64,000 nucleotides of DNA from SIG77 sp045589595. GTDB taxonomy: Bacteria; Verrucomicrobiota; Lentisphaeria; Victivallales; UBA1829. The notes under the pieces were generated by a model. It searched no databases. It saw only the letters and a program-made list of their open reading frames with translations, and had not been told where the DNA came from. The stretch is from positions 12,968 through 76,967 of the forward strand of contig JAZNPK010000034.1 of NCBI GenBank assembly GCA_045589595.1. The letters are read 5' to 3'. Shown one piece after another: positions 17,422-26,922 of the stretch (position 1 is its first letter; every line of letters starts with the position of its first letter). The translations under genes and the position numbers were made by a program.

Positions 17422-18810
17422 TTATTTTCCGGCAGAATATTTTTCCTTTATATAATTTGCGGTACACTCCCGGACATTGAGTTCCAGATCTTTCCGCCGG
17501 ACGGTCCCCGAATCTGCGATGCTTTTGAGAACGGGGAATCTGCCGCCGGCTCCGCTGACATCGTAGGAGGAGAACGCAACGGTGTACATACCGGAAGTGA
17601 TTTCCTGTCCGTAACGTGTCAGGCGCGACTGATGTTTGCTCTGCTGGAATGTCTGTTGTTCGTCCGTGATCTGCCGGATCTGCCGGGGCGTCAGCGTCAG
17701 GACGGTGATCCGGTTTTCGTACGGAAGCAGCCGGTGGAGTTGTCCGGCGGTAAGGGGTCGGTCTCCGCGGACATATTTTTGAGATGTTCCGAAGAACGCG
17801 CAATCGGTTTTTGCGGCGTGGATCATGGCTTTTGCGCAAATCTCAGCCAGCGGGACATTGTCCGGCAGACCGGGTGCGATGATCTGTTTTTCTGCTGTAT
17901 CGGCGCGGTGGAGATTTTTCTGCCATGAGTGCGGCAGATCCGGTCCCGGCGCGGCGGCAGTTTCATCGGCGAACAGGATTTCCGACTGTATATTGATGAG
18001 CTGCTGTGTGGCGGTATCGTAAGAGATCCTGATTTTTGCCAGACCTTCCGCGTGGGGCGGTGCCTGAACGAACCAGGTGGACGGCGGCAGTGCTTTCCCC
18101 GGAACGGTTGCGTGACTGTGTCCGCCGAGAATGAGGTCGATTTCCGGGAATTGTGTGGTCAGATGGGAAAGATGCCCGGTTTCCCCGGTTCGGGTCAATC
18201 TGCGGGACGTATATTCGCCGAGATGCAGGGCGAGGACGATGATGTGCGGCTTTTCCCGGCGGACCTGCGGCATGATCCGGAGCAGGGTATCTGTGATTTT
18301 TCCGGTGGTGATGCCGGGCAGTCTTGCCAGACCCGTCCAGTGATCAAGATAGGGCGCAGTGATGCCGATGACCGCGATCCGCAGACCCTTCCGCTGTATG
18401 ATCCGGTACGGAACGGTTTGATGTCCGGCGATATGCAGATTGGCGGCGGTGAAGATCTTTTCCATCTGTGTCAGATGCCGGAGAAACCGTTTTGTACCGA
18501 AATCAAAATCGTGATTTCCCGGCACATAAACATCGTACCCGTTCTGCAGAAAGAGATCTGCGGCGGAGCCGCCCTGATCCACCGTTGCTTCAAAAGAACC
18601 CTGGATCAGGTCACCGCAATCGATCAGGATCAGGTCCGGATCGGCGGCACGCTGTTGGCGGATGATGGCGCAGAGCCGGGGCAGACCGGGTGAACCGTGG
18701 ATATCGGTGGTCTGCAGAACGGTCAGCGTGACATCTGCTCCGGCGCTGCCGGTGGTGACAAGGCACAGGAGCAGAAAAAGAAAAATTGCAGGGATCGGTC
18801 TTTTCAGCAT
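17422..18810 (-). CDS. Exported 5'-nucleotidase/2',3'-cyclic phosphodiesterase family protein
   Basis: A 462-residue protein beginning with a signal peptide (MLKRPIPAIFLFLLLCLVTT, cleaved near SAGA-DV). The calcineurin-like metallophosphatase motifs follow in order: TTDIHGSPG, CGDLIQG, PGNHDFDFG and GGHSHAT. The C-terminal half has the 5'-nucleotidase substrate domain ('GDRPLTAGQLHRLLPYENR'). It probably removes phosphate from nucleotides in the periplasm to recover nucleosides and phosphate. Start 18810 is chosen for the signal peptide; it overlaps the end of the DUF89 gene by seven bases, suggesting translational coupling. Confidence 0.88.
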   Translation of the reverse strand: MLKRPIPAIFLFLLLCLVTTGSAGADVTLTVLQTTDIHGSPGLPRLCAIIRQQRAADPDLILIDCGDLIQGSFEATVDQGGSAADLFLQNGYDVYVPGNHDFDFGTKRFLRHLTQMEKIFTAANLHIAGHQTVPYRIIQRKGLRIAVIGITAPYLDHWTGLARLPGITTGKITDTLLRIMPQVRREKPHIIVLALHLGEYTSRRLTRTGETGHLSHLTTQFPEIDLILGGHSHATVPGKALPPSTWFVQAPPHAEGLAKIRISYDTATQQLINIQSEILFADETAAAPGPDLPHSWQKNLHRADTAEKQIIAPGLPDNVPLAEICAKAMIHAAKTDCAFFGTSQKYVRGDRPLTAGQLHRLLPYENRITVLTLTPRQIRQITDEQQTFQQSKHQSRLTRYGQEITSGMYTVAFSSYDVSGAGGRFPVLKSIADSGTVRRKDLELNVRECTANYIKEKYSAGK

Positions 18811-19658
18811 GGTGTTTCGTGGATCAGAAGCATGGAAAGGGGCTGCACGTTCAACTGCTGTGCGACCGTCTGACATTTTGCCCGGAAGAGGAATGCGGTG
18901 TTTCTGGTACATCTTCCTTCCAGCGTTTCAAAGTTGCCCTGTCCTTTGGCGATGATGAGATCGGCGCTGTTGTATGCGGCGCGGAACTGTTCGCTGCAGG
19001 CGGCGGGATCTACGCCGGGCGTACCGTCTCCGGTATCGATGGCAGGAATGTGATCCAGTCCGGACGGGGCGACTTCCCGCAGGGTCATATCGTTGAGGAT
19101 GGGTTCTCCGCGGACGGCAATGGTGATCCTGCCGGGATAACGGTCGATCAGCAGACGGTCGATCACTGCTTCTCCGCAATTATCCATAATATAGAGGATC
19201 TTTTCCGCCCGATCCATACGGTGCCGCAGCAGCCGGACGGCGTCCTGATCCAGCGGTTCACTGCATGCGGAAAGAATGGAACTGCGTGCTTCTTCCAGCG
19301 TGAGATCGGGTTTTGCGCCGTAGTCGATCACATTTCCGGCGATGGCGAGCCGCACAGCCGTTTCAAAGGGGGCGTCGGAATTTTCGCAGAGGGCTGTCAG
19401 TTTATCCATAAGTTGAAGTGCGCAGTCGATGGATTTATCTTTCACGGTGCGGAAGGGATCGGTGATGCCGGTGAGTTCTGCCAATTTCCGGTAGATCCGT
19501 TTTGCCAGATAAGGCGGCGGCAGATCTCTGTCAAAAACGGCAGTGATCTTTTCGATTTCGCGGGTGATGAACTCTGTTTTTTCGGGGGCGATCCTGTTGA
19601 TCAGCAGGGTGATCCCTTTGCAGAAACAACTGGTGATACAGAGGGGATTTGTTTTCAT
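18804..19658 (-). CDS. DUF89 (ARMT1-like) metal-dependent phosphatase
   Basis: A 284-residue protein with the DUF89 signatures YIMDNCGEAVIDRLL and AKGQGNFETLEG, which bind a divalent metal and phosphate. It resembles the archaeal/bacterial AF1104-type group with Cys near the N-terminus (NPLCITSCFCKG). Members act as damage-control phosphatases on reactive sugar phosphates and related metabolites. No signal peptide, so cytoplasmic. It is the first gene of a two-gene minus-strand operon with the exported nucleotidase. The exact substrate cannot be inferred. The ribosome-binding site is weak. Confidence 0.88.
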   Translation of the reverse strand: MKTNPLCITSCFCKGITLLINRIAPEKTEFITREIEKITAVFDRDLPPPYLAKRIYRKLAELTGITDPFRTVKDKSIDCALQLMDKLTALCENSDAPFETAVRLAIAGNVIDYGAKPDLTLEEARSSILSACSEPLDQDAVRLLRHRMDRAEKILYIMDNCGEAVIDRLLIDRYPGRITIAVRGEPILNDMTLREVAPSGLDHIPAIDTGDGTPGVDPAACSEQFRAAYNSADLIIAKGQGNFETLEGRCTRNTAFLFRAKCQTVAQQLNVQPLSMLLIHETPC

Positions 19659-19754
19659 AAAAAGCGGGATGATTTTGTTGATTGATCGTTTCGTGGCAAG
19701 TGGCTAATGTACGCCGGGAGCAGAAAAAAGTCAAGTGTTTTTTGAAAAAAGGTA

Positions 19755-19783
19755 TTGAAAAAAGACTTGCAGAATGTTATATT
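19755..19783 (+). promoter_or_regulatory. Promoter of the extended greA gene
   Basis: TTGAAA (19755-19760), 17-base spacer, TATATT (19778-19783) preceded by TGT, giving an extended -10. About 50 bases separate it from the ATG. Confidence 0.8.
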
Positions 19784-19833
19784 AATAAGTTGCAGATAAT
19801 GCATATTTGACAATTTTAAGGAGACCACAGACG

Positions 19834-21942
19834 ATGGACACGAAAGCAAGGCTGGACAAACTCATTACCGATGCTTTGAAGCCGGATAATGAAATCGCAA
19901 TCAGAAATCTTCTTCAGGGAATGGAAAAGATAGATATAGAGGTCCTCAAAGCCGCTTCCGCTGATCTGGCAAAACTGTGTGAAGCCTGGGAAGATGGTGC
20001 ATCCCGCTCCGAAGATATTGCAAATGTGTGCGTGCGTCTGGCGGAACTTGGTGTGCTTGATACGCCTGAATTCCGCGGCGTTCTTCATGCTGCGATCCGC
20101 AAACTTCTTCCGCCCTATCTGGTCAGTTCCACCGTGGTGAAAGCCATCGGTGCGAAAGACGAAAGTGTGTCTGTCCGTGATGCCGCGCTCCGTCTGCGGA
20201 AACTGCAGCATCTGCGTTCCACGGCGGTGGTTTATCAGCAGGAAACACATCAGTGGGCAAAGATCAATAACATCGACAATGTAGTTGGAACGATCGGTAT
20301 TTCCGCCATCAACGGCAGCGGCGTGGTATCTTCTGTGCCCATCGCCAGTGCCATTACCAATCTGCATTTCTTCAATATGACGCCGGATATGATGAATCTG
20401 CTTTTCCCCGGCAAAGTCAACTGCAGACCTTCTGCTGAGTACAGAAAGATCTTTCAGGCATGTACGCTTTCCGAACTGCACGAACAGAAGATGAAAGAGA
20501 TCATCATGCGTCTTATGATCCCTGCGATCATGACGCCGGAAAGTTTTGAAGCGTGGTGGTCACAGGAATCTGCGGCACCCGTTACCAGAACCGGCGGCAG
20601 AGCTTTCTGGGAAGCCCGCAGTGTTCTGGAACTGCAGACGCTGCTCAAGCCCGTGATCGAAAGCGGGGAAGTCACAATCTGTGCTGAAGCGGCACAGACC
20701 CTGAAAAAACTGTTTATGCGTTTCCGCAAAGAAATGCCCGCCAAAGAAGTTGCCATGCTGACCGATTGTATTGCGGTGCTGGCAAATGCCGGAACGGATG
20801 AAGTGCTGGCAGATATGTTCAGTCCTCTCCGCGGTAAAGTACCGTTCTTCCCGGCAGAGATCTCTGCAGAAATGCCGCTGGTTCAGCTGGAAGCGTGGGG
20901 CAAACTTTCCGTCAAAACCCTGACTGATTTTGTGAAAGCCGCCGCCTTCCTTTATACGCCGGAAGAACTTGCCCTGCTGGGAACACAGCTCCCCCTCAAG
21001 TGTATGGGACCTGTCTTCGATACTCTGCCGGAACAGATCGTCCGTTCCACCATTCTGGGACTGAAACTGCTGTCCTGCGATATGATCCTCTGGATCTACC
21101 GCAACCGTGCGCAGCTGCCCAGCCAGATCTCCACATCCATTGATACCGCACGCTGTGTTGCGGCGCTCTCCATCGAAAATGTGCCCAAGGAATGGACTGC
21201 CGCTCAGCGCGACCTGAAGAAAGCCCTCTTTGACAAAGCTGATTTCCAGAAATATGTGCTGGAAAATGCAGACGGCGATATTCCCTCCATCATCGGCGGT
21301 CTCCAGCGTTACCGGAACTACCAGCCCGGCGAGCGGCAGAGTATCCTTGTGAAACTTTCCCGCTATTCCGCCGAGTTGAAAGATTATCTGGAAAGCGGTG
21401 CAGGCGTCAAACTGATGGGTGCATCCGCCAAAACAAAAGTGGAAGAAGCCCCGGTCACATCCATTGCATCCCACAAACGGCTTGCCGATGAATTGACGGA
21501 TCTTGTCAGCGTGCAGATCCCCGAAAATGCTGCGGCTGTGGCACTTGCCCGCAGTTATGGCGACTTGCGCGAAAATGCGGAATACGATGCTGCCAAGGAA
21601 CGCCGCCGTTATCTCCACCGCCGTCGTGCGGAACTGGAAAAGATCCTCGGCTTCATCCAGGCAACGGATTTCAAGAGCGTGGAAGTCAAAGATCATGCCG
21701 TGATCGGTTCCGTGGTGACGCTCGCCGCCGACGACGGAAAAGAAACGACCTATTACCTGCTGGGCGCCTGGGACGGTGATCCGGACAAGAATTATATTTC
21801 CTACAAGACCAAGATCGGCGAAGCCATGCTGGATCAGCAGGTTGGTACTGCAGTGGATATCCCCGGTATCGGCAAATGCATCATCAAAGCAGTTCAGCCC
21901 CTGCCGGAAGAACTCCGCAAGACGTTGGCTAACGAGGCTTGA
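19834..21942 (+). CDS. greA: GreA-type transcription elongation factor with ~550-residue N-terminal extension
   Basis: A 702-residue protein, over four times the usual GreA (about 158). The C-terminal part is GreA: the coiled coil bears SYGDLRENAEYDAAKERR (about 572-590), including the acidic tip residues that stimulate RNA cleavage in backtracked polymerase, followed by the FKBP-like domain ending near 'GTAVDIPGIGKCIIKAVQPL'. Residues 1-550 are mostly helical with no motif recognised. Chlamydial GreA proteins have a similar overall length and extension, so this is probably a PVC-group trait. AAGGAG lies ten bases before the ATG at 19834. The metallophosphoesterase gene overlaps its stop. Confidence 0.92.
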   Translation: MDTKARLDKLITDALKPDNEIAIRNLLQGMEKIDIEVLKAASADLAKLCEAWEDGASRSEDIANVCVRLAELGVLDTPEFRGVLHAAIRKLLPPYLVSSTVVKAIGAKDESVSVRDAALRLRKLQHLRSTAVVYQQETHQWAKINNIDNVVGTIGISAINGSGVVSSVPIASAITNLHFFNMTPDMMNLLFPGKVNCRPSAEYRKIFQACTLSELHEQKMKEIIMRLMIPAIMTPESFEAWWSQESAAPVTRTGGRAFWEARSVLELQTLLKPVIESGEVTICAEAAQTLKKLFMRFRKEMPAKEVAMLTDCIAVLANAGTDEVLADMFSPLRGKVPFFPAEISAEMPLVQLEAWGKLSVKTLTDFVKAAAFLYTPEELALLGTQLPLKCMGPVFDTLPEQIVRSTILGLKLLSCDMILWIYRNRAQLPSQISTSIDTARCVAALSIENVPKEWTAAQRDLKKALFDKADFQKYVLENADGDIPSIIGGLQRYRNYQPGERQSILVKLSRYSAELKDYLESGAGVKLMGASAKTKVEEAPVTSIASHKRLADELTDLVSVQIPENAAAVALARSYGDLRENAEYDAAKERRRYLHRRRAELEKILGFIQATDFKSVEVKDHAVIGSVVTLAADDGKETTYYLLGAWDGDPDKNYISYKTKIGEAMLDQQVGTAVDIPGIGKCIIKAVQPLPEELRKTLANEA

Positions 21943-22760
21943 GTTTGAACGCGTCTGAGTGGATCAGACAGAATGGCCGCTTCTGTGCTTCTTTGCGCAG
22001 GGGCGGTCTTTTGCTGCGGAAGATCCGTATTCCTGCACCAGCCATTGCGGGATTGCGGATCTTTTATTTTTCCGATCTGCATTTCCGGTCCGATACGGTC
22101 TGGAATTTTCCCTGTCCCCCGTTCTTCCGCGACGGCGCATCTCTGCCCGATCTCTGTCCGGTGATGGAAGAATTTCCCGCTGACATCCAGATTTTCGGCG
22201 GTGATCTTGCGGCAGATAGTTATCTGCTGCCGGGCGCATTTGAATTTCTGCGCCGTCTCCCTCCCGCGCCCCTGAAACTGGCTGTAAACGGCAACTGGGA
22301 CCTGTACCGCCGTCCGTGGATCCGGACTGAAGTCTGGCGCGATCACTACGCTTCTGCAGGATTCCGGCTCCTCTGCAATGAACAGCTCGCGTGGCAGGGG
22401 ATCACGTTTACCGGACTGGATGATTTCAAGACCGGAGTCCCTGCCATGCCCCCGCAGACGGTGGATGCGACGCAATTTCATATCGTCCTGTCACACAACC
22501 CGGATGGGATCCCCGCCACGTCCGGAGCGGAGCGGGCGTCTCTGGCGCTCTGCGGTCATACCCACGGCGGACAGTGGCGTATTCCCGGTTACGGTGCGCT
22601 CATCACGTCCAGTGTCCACGGCAAAACTTTTGAATACGGCATATACCGGAACGCACGCACGGAGATGGAGATGATCGTTTCCGCCGGGATCGGTACCACA
22701 TGGTTTCCGTCACGGATCTTCTGTCCGCCGGAAGTCCTGTACATTGAGTTCACATCATGA
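21939..22760 (+). CDS. Calcineurin-like metallophosphoesterase (YkuE/LpxG-like)
   Basis: About 273 residues with all binuclear metal motifs: FSDLHF, FGGDLA, NGNWD (Asn-Gly-Asn-Trp-Asp in place of the more usual GNHD), LSHNPD and CGHTHGGQ. This arrangement matches the YkuE group of phosphoesterases. Chlamydial LpxG, a UDP-2,3-diacylglucosamine hydrolase of lipid A synthesis, belongs to the same group, so that role is possible but unproven. The start is uncertain: TTG 21939 overlaps the greA stop, and TTG 21945 is better spaced from GAGG. It overlaps the SNF2 gene by ATGA. Confidence 0.85.
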   Translation: MSLNASEWIRQNGRFCASLRRGGLLLRKIRIPAPAIAGLRIFYFSDLHFRSDTVWNFPCPPFFRDGASLPDLCPVMEEFPADIQIFGGDLAADSYLLPGAFEFLRRLPPAPLKLAVNGNWDLYRRPWIRTEVWRDHYASAGFRLLCNEQLAWQGITFTGLDDFKTGVPAMPPQTVDATQFHIVLSHNPDGIPATSGAERASLALCGHTHGGQWRIPGYGALITSSVHGKTFEYGIYRNARTEMEMIVSAGIGTTWFPSRIFCPPEVLYIEFTS

Positions 22761-25372
22761 TAACGGAACCTCTGATCTTACCGGGCGGCATCATTTCCGG
22801 CAGCGATGCGATTTTTCAGCAGACCGCCGGATCTCTTTTCCTGAGTCTGCTCAAAATGGACAGCGCGGATACGGATTCCGGTCCGGGCGGACGGTTTCTT
22901 TATTTTCTCGCCCGCGAATTTGCTCTGTCCGTGGTGCGGACGGAGGAATTGCCGGATCTTGCCCGCCTGACTGCTGCCGTGCCGCCGGAAATGACCGGGT
23001 CGGTTTATGTGGACGATGTCAGCCTGACAGATTGGTTCAAGTCTTTTCTCGGTGCGCTGGATTCCCATTGCGGTGATCCCGGGGAACGGGCGGCCTGTAT
23101 CCGCAATCTCCGGTCCGACTGGAAAGATTTGGGTAAGGTTACGCTGCATCTTGCTGAAAATAAAAAAGATACAGACGGTACAAAGCCGTTTGCGTTTCTG
23201 GCGGCGTGTCAGCATAAACTCAGTGAATCGGGGCAGGTGAGTCACATTCCCCTGGGTTCTGCGGTAAAACTTTATGCGGCGGACCGTGCTGCCCTGCTGG
23301 CATTTCTGACACCGTTGCGTGAAGCGGCGGAGGCGGCACCTTTTCTCGGCAGTCTGATGGAAGACAACCGTCTGTTCAAGCCCTGTCTGTTTTCTGCGGC
23401 GGATGCGTGGCATTTTCTTCATGAAACGGAAACGATCCGGAGTCACGGCATCCCGGTCCGGATCGCCGGACTGTGGAAAAAACATCCGCCCCGCCTGAAG
23501 ATGGATGTGGTGCTGGATGTGCGGAAACAGCGTGGATTGCTGGCGGCGGACAGTCTGGTCCATTTTTCTGTGGGCGCGTCTCTCGGCGGTGTTCAACTGA
23601 CGGAGGAAGAACTGCGGGAGATCATGTCCACCGGCGGCGGTCTGATCCGGATCAAAGGCGAATGGGTGGATGCGGAAACGGAGCGGGTCCGGCGGCTGCT
23701 GGAATGTTGGCATCGTGCCAGTGGTATGAGCTTGAATCTTGTGCAGGCATTGCGTCTGTTGTCCGGTGCGGCGGCTCCGGGTGAGGGGGATGTTCCCCGT
23801 TTGGAGGAGGACATTTGTCAGGTCAATCCGTCACCGGATTTTGCTGATGCACTTCAGGCGTTGCGTGATCCCGACCGGACGGAACTGCCGGAACTTCCGG
23901 AGAATCTGGACCGTTGTCTGCGTCCCTATCAGCGGACCGGCGTAAAATTTCTCCGGAACATGCTTCAAGCGGGTCTGGGTGTCTGTCTGGCGGATGATAT
24001 GGGGCTGGGTAAAACGCTTCAGATGATCACCTGTATGGAACTGTTCCGGCGGGAGGGAACATTCCGGACGCTGCCTGCATTGATCATTGTTCCGGCGTCT
24101 CTGCTGACAAACTGGATGGAGGAATTTGCCCGTTTCGCACCTGACTTCAAAGTGAAAAATCTTCATCCTTCCGCACTTGCCCGCGAAGAGAGCCGCGAAC
24201 TGGAAAGCGATCCGGAAACATTTCTGACCCGGTACGATGGTGTGCTTGTGACGTATGCCATGGTATCGCGCCGTCCCTTCCTCAAAGATCATACCTTCCC
24301 GCTGATCGTTCTGGATGAGGCGCAGCAGATCAAAAATCCGGCGTCCGGCGTCAGCCGCAGTGTCCGGTCTCTGCGCGGCAGCGGCAGAGTTGCCATGACG
24401 GGTACGCCTGTGGAAAATTCCCTCTCCGATCTCTGGAGTATTTTTGATTTTATCTGCCCGTCTCTGCTGGGCAAACCGGAACCCTTCCGTGCTTTTGTCC
24501 GGCGGATGGAAGCGGCAAAAGATTACAGTCCTCTGCGGAAACTGGTGAAGCCTTTTATTCTGCACCGCCTGAAAACGGACCGGTCCATTCTGTCGGATCT
24601 GCCGGAAAAGATCGAACGCAACGAACGGACATCCCTGACGCTGATGCAGGCGAAGTTCTACCGCCGTATCGCCGATGCCATGAAACGGGATCTTGCCATT
24701 GCCGACGACAAAAGCCGCAGTGGTGTCGTTCTCGGTTATCTCCTTCAGTTCAAACAGGTTTGTGATCATCCGTCTTTGTTCTCCGGCAACGGTGAATTTG
24801 CGCCGGAACGGAGCGGAAAACTGCAGCGGCTGGGGCAACTTGCGGATTTTGTGGCGCAGCGCGGCGAAAAAATGCTGGTCTTCACCCAGTTCCGGGAAAT
24901 GACGGAAGTGCTGCATGAATATCTGGCGAACCGTTTCAAACGCCGCGGTCTGATCCTGCACGGCGGTACGCCGGTGGAGAAGCGTCAGGAGTTTGTGCGT
25001 CAGTTTCAACAGCCGGAGGGACCGCCCTTTTTCATCATCTCCCTGAAAGCCGGGGGAACGGGGTTGAACCTGACAGCTGCCGCTCATGTGGTGCATTTTG
25101 ACCGCTGGTGGAATCCGGCAGTGGAGAATCAGGCGACTGACCGCGCGTACCGGATCGGTCAGAAACAGACGGTCATGGTCCATAAATTTGTAACGCCCGG
25201 CACCATTGAGGAGCGGATCGACAAACTCATTGCCGGGAAAAGATCGCTGGCGGATTCTCTGCTGGAGGAGGGCGCCGTGAAACTCCTTACCGAAATGAAC
25301 AACGCCGAGTTGATGGAATTTGTCCGCCTTGATCCCGGTCTCTATGACGATGATGAGGGAAATGATGCTTGA
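22757..25372 (+). CDS. SNF2-family ATP-dependent helicase/translocase
   Basis: An 871-residue superfamily 2 ATPase. The C-terminal half has Walker A DDMGLGKTLQ (about 413), DEAQ box VLDEAQQIKN (about 520), motif III MTGTPVENSLSDLW, and motifs V/VI (GTGLNLTAA ... 'ENQATDRAYRIGQ', about 765-800) diagnostic of SNF2 enzymes. The N-terminal 370 residues are specific to bacterial SNF2 proteins that pair with SWIM-finger partners. It probably translocates on double-stranded DNA and remodels protein-DNA complexes. Start ATG 22757 overlaps the preceding stop. The SWIM protein gene follows 48 bases later. Confidence 0.93.
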   Translation: MITEPLILPGGIISGSDAIFQQTAGSLFLSLLKMDSADTDSGPGGRFLYFLAREFALSVVRTEELPDLARLTAAVPPEMTGSVYVDDVSLTDWFKSFLGALDSHCGDPGERAACIRNLRSDWKDLGKVTLHLAENKKDTDGTKPFAFLAACQHKLSESGQVSHIPLGSAVKLYAADRAALLAFLTPLREAAEAAPFLGSLMEDNRLFKPCLFSAADAWHFLHETETIRSHGIPVRIAGLWKKHPPRLKMDVVLDVRKQRGLLAADSLVHFSVGASLGGVQLTEEELREIMSTGGGLIRIKGEWVDAETERVRRLLECWHRASGMSLNLVQALRLLSGAAAPGEGDVPRLEEDICQVNPSPDFADALQALRDPDRTELPELPENLDRCLRPYQRTGVKFLRNMLQAGLGVCLADDMGLGKTLQMITCMELFRREGTFRTLPALIIVPASLLTNWMEEFARFAPDFKVKNLHPSALAREESRELESDPETFLTRYDGVLVTYAMVSRRPFLKDHTFPLIVLDEAQQIKNPASGVSRSVRSLRGSGRVAMTGTPVENSLSDLWSIFDFICPSLLGKPEPFRAFVRRMEAAKDYSPLRKLVKPFILHRLKTDRSILSDLPEKIERNERTSLTLMQAKFYRRIADAMKRDLAIADDKSRSGVVLGYLLQFKQVCDHPSLFSGNGEFAPERSGKLQRLGQLADFVAQRGEKMLVFTQFREMTEVLHEYLANRFKRRGLILHGGTPVEKRQEFVRQFQQPEGPPFFIISLKAGGTGLNLTAAAHVVHFDRWWNPAVENQATDRAYRIGQKQTVMVHKFVTPGTIEERIDKLIAGKRSLADSLLEEGAVKLLTEMNNAELMEFVRLDPGLYDDDEGNDA

Positions 25373-25420
25373 AATCGCTGTAAAACAGTGTATGGTATGG
25401 CATACGGAAGGAATCGACTT

Positions 25421-26101
25421 ATGCGTGAAGAATATATCAGTGTGAAAGACAGGAAACGGGCGGCAGAGATTTTTGCCGCCGAACTGCGTGCGGAGGGCTT
25501 GACGCCGGAACCGGCAGTGCCCCACGGAAAAGCCATCGCCTCCAGTTTCTGGGGGCGTGCATGGTGCAGCGCCGTGGATGTCTGGAAGGATTACGAGAGC
25601 CGTCTTCCGGCGGGACGCAGTCTGTTGAAAAACGGCGGCGTCATTGATCTGAAACTGAAAGAAAATCTGGCGGAATCCTATGTGGCGGCGGACCGTCTGT
25701 ACCGTGTCCGGCTCCATTTCAAACCGGCAGATCCCTTTCTGTTGGAAGAACTTCAGGCAAAATGTGCCGGTAAACTGACCAGCCTGGTGGACTTTATCCG
25801 CGGGGATCTTTCGGACGAAGTGATGGCATTGATCTGTGATCCGGCTTACGGGATCTTTCCCGCATACGGCGATTTCCGTGTTGACTGTGACTGTCTGGAC
25901 GATGCCGTGCTGTGCCGTCACGCCGCCGCCGTACTGTATGCCATTGCGCCCCGTCTGGACGATGCGCCGGAACTTTTTTTCACGCTCCGCGGGATCGATC
26001 CGGCATCCTTTTTTGCCGTGGAGGAAACATTGGAAAAACTGTCCGGGGACGATGATCTTGAAGATCTTTCGGAGACGTTCGGCATCCATATTGAACTGTA
26101 A
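25421..26101 (+). CDS. SWIM zinc-finger protein, partner of the SNF2 helicase
   Basis: A 226-residue cytoplasmic protein. The SWIM motif CxCx(n)CxH is seen as CDCLDD...LCRHAAAVLY near residues 155-170. Bacterial SWIM proteins of this type are usually encoded beside SNF2 helicases, and the finger is expected to bind DNA or protein. An N-terminal 'SFWGRAWCSAVDVWKDYESR' block is also typical of this group. Start 25421 is supported by AAGGAA at seven bases; an in-frame upstream start adds eleven residues. The biological task of the pair is unknown. Confidence 0.9.
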   Translation: MREEYISVKDRKRAAEIFAAELRAEGLTPEPAVPHGKAIASSFWGRAWCSAVDVWKDYESRLPAGRSLLKNGGVIDLKLKENLAESYVAADRLYRVRLHFKPADPFLLEELQAKCAGKLTSLVDFIRGDLSDEVMALICDPAYGIFPAYGDFRVDCDCLDDAVLCRHAAAVLYAIAPRLDDAPELFFTLRGIDPASFFAVEETLEKLSGDDDLEDLSETFGIHIEL

Positions 26102-26116
26102 CAGGAGAAGTGATCT

Positions 26117-26695
26117 GTGAATATTATTGAAGCTGAAACCACATTCGGCAGAGTGATCAAAATGCTTTTTCTCTGCGCGCTGGGCTTTGTGTTTGCGCCG
26201 CTGCTGCTGCTGTTGGGCTACCGCCGTCTCCGGCAGATCCCGGAAGATGATCCCAACCACCGTTTCCTGAAGATCGTCCTGATGCTGGGCACTGTCTTCA
26301 CTGTGGTGATGTTCGGATACCTCATCTGGCGTTTTCTGCCGCAGGAAGACGAAAATGTGCCGTCTGTGTCGTGGCTGCCGACGGTTGCCTCCAACATCAG
26401 TTATTACCGCCGCCCCTTTGAATGTGAATACTATGAGTTTACGGTGACGGAAGACGATTTCCGCAAGATGTACAGCCGGGAAGAACTTCTTGAGATCGAT
26501 CCTGTGAAGCCGGTGAGCATCGACCGTTTTGCCAAGTTTCAGGAAGGAAGACCCGAAAAGGATCATACTGCCGTTATCACCCACGGTCTGTACCGGGATA
26601 AGGAGATCGAAACCGTTTCCGGAAAATACAATACGAAGATCGTGTTCGACCGGAAGACCTGCCGCGCGTATGTCAGTTCCCGTCCGCAGCAGTAA
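26117..26695 (+). CDS. Membrane protein of unknown function
   Basis: A 192-residue protein starting with GTG behind AGGAG. Two hydrophobic helices (about residues 15-35, 'MLFLCALGFVFAPLLLLLGY', and about 55-75) are followed by a soluble domain of about 115 residues. No family was recognised. It is the last gene of the greA-to-SWIM run, 15 bases after the SWIM gene. Its final 15 codons and the bases after the stop are copied at 26967-27017. Confidence 0.7.
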   Translation: MNIIEAETTFGRVIKMLFLCALGFVFAPLLLLLGYRRLRQIPEDDPNHRFLKIVLMLGTVFTVVMFGYLIWRFLPQEDENVPSVSWLPTVASNISYYRRPFECEYYEFTVTEDDFRKMYSREELLEIDPVKPVSIDRFAKFQEGRPEKDHTAVITHGLYRDKEIETVSGKYNTKIVFDRKTCRAYVSSRPQQ

Positions 26696-26701
26696 GGAGC
26701 G
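26651..26701 (+). repeat. 51-bp direct repeat, copy 1
   Basis: Bases 26651-26701 match 26967-27017 at 50 of 51 positions (T versus C in the middle). This copy encodes the C-terminus, stop codon and following GGAGCG of the 26117 gene. Confidence 0.95.
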
Positions 26702-26741
26702 ACAGGTTTCCGACGGAAAAACAGTACGGACAACGAATAAA

Positions 26742-26768
26742 AAGCGAATCTGCAAAGCGGATTTTTTT
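26742..26768 (+). terminator. Terminator inside the duplicated interval
   Basis: AATCTGC (26747-26753), AAA loop, GCGGATT (26757-26763) with one G-U pair, then a run of T to 26768. It would end transcripts from the greA side. Confidence 0.65.
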
Positions 26769-26830
26769 ACAGGCGGAACACAAAAATCCCTTTTGCGGTT
26801 TTTTGTCATCTTTTCTGCGGTTTTTATCCA

Positions 26831-26858
26831 TTGTGTTTTTTGAAACACTATGTATATT
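26831..26858 (+). promoter_or_regulatory. Promoter in the inserted interval, before the DUF6259 gene
   Basis: TTGTGT (26831-26836), 16-base spacer, TATATT (26853-26858) preceded by ATG. It is 65 bases upstream of the small signal-peptide frame and would also drive 27021 and 28940. Confidence 0.5.
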
Positions 26859-26922
26859 AACCATTAGTAAAAACAGATTTTTTCAGGTTCAAAACAAAAT
26901 CAGAAAGAAAGGTGCAAGACGA

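Noticed and set aside
23831..26848. 1005-residue minus-strand frame
   Set aside because: Runs antisense to the SNF2, SWIM and 26117 genes, all of which are supported.
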